From contig CBDBHH010000005.1 in the NCBI GenBank assembly GCA_965205535.1, positions 2,790,001-2,854,000 on the forward strand: a stretch of DNA of 64,000 nt, in the 5' to 3' direction. Below are positions 61,557 through 64,000 of this stretch, piece by piece. Each line of letters begins with the position of its first letter. The first letter of the stretch is position 1. This DNA comes from UBA8079 sp965205535. GTDB lineage: Bacteria > Pseudomonadota > Alphaproteobacteria > UBA6615. The notes under the pieces were generated by a model, which was given only the letters and a program-made list of their open reading frames with translations, had not been told where the DNA came from and did not search any database. The translations under genes were made by a program, and so were the position numbers.

Positions 61557-62276
61557 TCAGGTAATCGAGGTCTCGCGCGGCAACCGGCCGTATCCTTCGA
61601 TTGGGTCGGTGATGCCGTGGGTGCGCAACGCGTACCAGTAGGTCGTCTGGTTCACCGACAGGAACGGTTTCTCGAACTTCGCTTCCATATGCTCGATCAT
61701 GTGACCGATCCCGATCGACGCGCCGATATGGACCAGCACATCGATATCGTCGCCGTCGAGTTCTTCGAATGCCGATTCCACGTCCGACATTTCGATGTTG
61801 ATCGAATGGACCGGGTGTTCGACCCCGAGGCAACCCGAACGTGGCACCTCGAACCCGATTTCTTCGTAGTAGCCCACCGTGCTTCGCAGGGTTTCCTCGT
61901 AGAGCGGCACCCAGATCACGATACGCTTGGCGCCGAGCTTGCGCAGCGCGGCCTCCATCGCGTCCGTGGCGGTGATGAAGGGGACGTCGCCCGCACGTTC
62001 GCGGAATTCCTCGCGGTAACGCGCCTGGCGCGCGATCGACCAGGTCCGCATCTCCAGCGAGTTGCCGCCGATGATCATGTCCGGCCAGCAGCCGTGTGAG
62101 CCGGGAATGGAATCGAGAACCGCACTGGCGACATCTGCCTGGCTCTCAAGTTCGAACCTGTAGATCTGATGGGACACCCCGTCGACGCGCATGGCGTCAT
62201 ACTCGGGCTGCTGGGTCGAATTCTGCTGCGGGATCAGGATGGCGAAGACCCCGCGCGGGCCAAATCGGTCGGTCAT
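61557..62276 (-). CDS. Maleate isomerase / Asp-Glu racemase superfamily protein, paralogue 2
   Basis: This 239-residue protein is a paralogue of the one at 28517-29239: shared opening MTDRFGPRGVFAILIPQQN, HGCWPDMIIGGNSLEMR, PFITATDAMEAALRKLGAKR and TTYWYALRTHGITDPIEG. The two-lobed fold is present, but the two catalytic cysteines of maleate isomerase are not at the usual places (SLEMR region; SVNQ). Beside TRAP system 2, it may act on the imported acid. Exact reaction unknown. Confidence 0.8.
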   Translation of the reverse strand: MTDRFGPRGVFAILIPQQNSTQQPEYDAMRVDGVSHQIYRFELESQADVASAVLDSIPGSHGCWPDMIIGGNSLEMRTWSIARQARYREEFRERAGDVPFITATDAMEAALRKLGAKRIVIWVPLYEETLRSTVGYYEEIGFEVPRSGCLGVEHPVHSINIEMSDVESAFEELDGDDIDVLVHIGASIGIGHMIEHMEAKFEKPFLSVNQTTYWYALRTHGITDPIEGYGRLPRETSIT

Positions 62277-62410
62277 AATCGTCCTCTGAAAATACGCGAT
62301 CGTCGTCGAAGACTAACGATCGGTTTCGACCGGGTCTAATCCGCGCAATAGTGATTTACCGGCGCGTTGCATCCGCGCGAAAATAGCGCCGGTCTACTGA
62401 AGGGTTATCG

Positions 62411-63445
62411 ATGAAATCCCTGTTTCTCCCGCTTCTGATCGGTGTGCTGACCGGAGGGCTCGGTGTGGACGGTTCTGCGCGTGCACAAGCGCAGGGGCCG
62501 GCAAGTGACGCACCGCGCTTCGAATTTCCGGCAGGCTGTGAAATCGGTCGCGACTGCTGGTTTTTCGCCTACATGGACCATGATCCGTCGGACGGTTATC
62601 GCGACCGCATGTGTGGATTGCGCACCTACAACGCCCATAAGGGGACGGATATCGCGCCCATCGATCCCGATGCCCCGATCGCGGTAATTGCGGCAGCGGA
62701 TGGTGTGGTTCTCGGCGTGCGCGACGGCATGGACGATAGCGTCATGCAGGTTCGTGATGAGGCACGGATGGCGGCGCAATGCGGCAACGGCGTCCGCCTG
62801 GACCATGGTGAAGGCTGGACGAGCCAGTATTGCCACCTGGAACGCGGCAGTGTTTCCGTCGAGCGGGGTGCGCAGGTTACGGCAGGGCAGATACTGGGCT
62901 GGATCGGCAGCTCTGGCAGGTCGGAACTCCGGCATCTGCATTTCCAGGTCGAACGCGACCGCGTTCCGGTTGATCCCTTCAATGCAGAGCCACCCGCATC
63001 CCCCGCACAATGCGATGCACCGGGAGTGACCGACCAGGCATTGTGGCAGGCCGCCGAGCGCCAGGAGATATCGGACTACGTCCCCACGCTCATCTACCGG
63101 GCCGGCATTACCACGGGGGTGCCGGATCGCGAACGGGTTCTGTTCGACGGTTATCCCGATACCGGTCCCGTCACCGCCGACGCGCTCGTCGGATATGTCG
63201 TCCTGCTCGGTGTGATCTCGGGCGCGACACTGGATACGCTCATCACAGGCCCGGATGGGCGGCGCGTCTTCGAGAATCGACGCACGTTGGACCAGGACCG
63301 GGCGCGACTATTTACCTTCACCGGCCCACGCCGAAAGTCGGCGTCGTGGGTGCCCGGGGTGTATCGGGTGCGTTTTGTGGTGCAGGGCGAGGGGCCGGGC
63401 GGCGATTTCGCGGTCGAGACGGAGCGAAAAATTGTCCTGGAATAG
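62411..63445 (+). CDS. M23 family metallopeptidase (LytM-like), secreted
   Basis: This 344-residue protein has a Sec signal (MKSLFLPLLIGVLTGGLGVD..., about 25 residues) and an M23 peptidase core: NAHKGTDIAPIDPDAP (HxxxD metal site), then RHLHFQVER with the HxH motif. The C-terminal third is a separate beta-rich domain (GVPDRERVLFDGYPD ... ARLFTFTGPR). M23 enzymes cut peptidoglycan cross-links; some are inactive regulators. Metal residues are present, so activity is likely. Confidence 0.9.
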   Translation: MKSLFLPLLIGVLTGGLGVDGSARAQAQGPASDAPRFEFPAGCEIGRDCWFFAYMDHDPSDGYRDRMCGLRTYNAHKGTDIAPIDPDAPIAVIAAADGVVLGVRDGMDDSVMQVRDEARMAAQCGNGVRLDHGEGWTSQYCHLERGSVSVERGAQVTAGQILGWIGSSGRSELRHLHFQVERDRVPVDPFNAEPPASPAQCDAPGVTDQALWQAAERQEISDYVPTLIYRAGITTGVPDRERVLFDGYPDTGPVTADALVGYVVLLGVISGATLDTLITGPDGRRVFENRRTLDQDRARLFTFTGPRRKSASWVPGVYRVRFVVQGEGPGGDFAVETERKIVLE

Positions 63446-63998
63446 ATTTGCCGCAAGTGCCGCGATCTCGTTCCTGTTTGCGATCTCTTCCACGCCCGCT
63501 TTCGCTCAGGACAAGTCGGAAGCCGGTGAAGTGTTCGTGCGCGCGCAGGCACCGCTCGATGAACCGCGTGGATTGTGCCTCGATATTCCCGGCCACCGCG
63601 ATCGGGTGGATGTCACGCGGGATCTCGTGGTGCACACATGCAAGCGGGAGATATGGAACCTTGATGAGCGTTTCAGCGCAGCCGCGCTCGATCGGGGGGT
63701 GCTTCGTATGCCGGCATATGAGCGCTGCGTCATATATCGAGAATTGCGCGCAGGCGCCACGGTGGGGCTGGCGCGCTGTGATGGTTCGCTACACCAGCAA
63801 TGGCAGTCCGTCGGCAAACGGCTTACGCCGGCGACAGATGACAATCTCTGTTTGACGATTGGGCCGGAGGCATCCGAGCTGACGCCGGGCGGCCGGCGTC
63901 TGCCGTCACGCCATGTGGCGCGTTCGGTCGGGCTGGCGGAATGTTCGCGCGCCGCCACTGATCGTCAGCAATGGAAACTAGAACCGGCGGGCAGCTGA
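63432..63998 (+). CDS. Secreted hypothetical protein, TTG start
   Basis: This 188-residue protein (if started at TTG 63432) has a signal peptide (SWNRFAASAAISFLFAISST, cut near AFAQD) and cysteines in pairs (GLCLDIPG, VHTCKRE, ERCVIY, ARCDGS, NLCLTI, AECSRA). The C-terminal half has QQW and LCLTI repeats that look ricin-B-lectin-like (beta-trefoil), which bind sugars. GGAG at 63421 lies 7 nt before TTG and no ATG fits, so TTG is the start. It overlaps the M23 gene by 14 bp. Ends at the last bases of the window. Confidence 0.7.
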   Translation: MSWNRFAASAAISFLFAISSTPAFAQDKSEAGEVFVRAQAPLDEPRGLCLDIPGHRDRVDVTRDLVVHTCKREIWNLDERFSAAALDRGVLRMPAYERCVIYRELRAGATVGLARCDGSLHQQWQSVGKRLTPATDDNLCLTIGPEASELTPGGRRLPSRHVARSVGLAECSRAATDRQQWKLEPAGS

Positions 63999-64000
63999 CC

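Noticed and set aside
1..64000. CRISPR array
   Set aside because: No regularly spaced short direct repeats and no cas genes noticed.

Overview
The window is GC-rich chromosomal DNA that looks like a free-living alphaproteobacterium, perhaps Rhodospirillales-like. The basis is codon use, two TRAP transporters, a Liv-type ABC transporter, a symporter-fused histidine kinase, an XRE/ScfR-type regulator and many small-molecule catabolic enzymes. This placement is inferred from gene content only; there is no rRNA gene in the window.

Layout. 1-15.7 kb is ordinary chromosome: the end of an AEC-type permease, an NmrA-like oxidoreductase, an HxlR regulator with a nitronate monooxygenase and a haloalkane-dehalogenase-like hydrolase, an aldehyde dehydrogenase, a LysR gene divergent from OsmC, a Gfo/Idh oxidoreductase, a cupin, a TrkA-C membrane protein, tandem glutathione transferases, a rhomboid protease, a double DUF1330 protein, an Ldh-type dehydrogenase and a cystathionine-lyase-like PLP enzyme. 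At 15789-15880 lies tRNA-Ser(GCT). Its 3' end is repeated at 27085-27098, which bounds an 11.2-kb island with a type I restriction-modification operon (hsdS split in two), toxin-antitoxin modules, several gene ruins and a truncated IS1595-type transposase. No integrase is visible. 27.2-36 kb holds a divergent enolase paralogue, a maleate-isomerase-like protein, DUF924, a luciferase-like monooxygenase, a CbrA-like sensor kinase with its response regulator, and an ScfR-type regulator. 36.2-41.4 kb is a complete five-gene Liv-type ABC transporter operon with a Tat-exported binding protein.

42.4-62.3 kb is a catabolic region bounded by TRAP transporters: cupins, TRAP transporter 1, a bicupin, two SMP-30 lactonase-like proteins, an AhpD/CMD-family protein, a TPP enzyme, a fused cupin, an EamA exporter, a dienelactone hydrolase, an epoxide-hydrolase-like protein, a second AhpD/CMD protein, a 2OG-Fe(II) oxygenase, TRAP transporter 2 with two near-identical binding proteins, and a second maleate-isomerase-like protein. 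The gene set suggests uptake and breakdown of an organic acid or lactone; the substrate is unknown. The window ends with an M23 peptidase and a secreted protein.

The most interesting finding is at 49321-49980. An AhpD-like gene is interrupted by one in-frame TGA exactly where the second redox cysteine of the CxxC motif is expected (C-A-H-TGA-I-S-H). Homology continues in the same frame after the TGA. A 12-bp stem-loop with a GGUC apical loop starts about 21 nt after the TGA, as expected for a bacterial SECIS element. I read this as a candidate selenoprotein. A cysteine-containing homologue lies 6 kb away.
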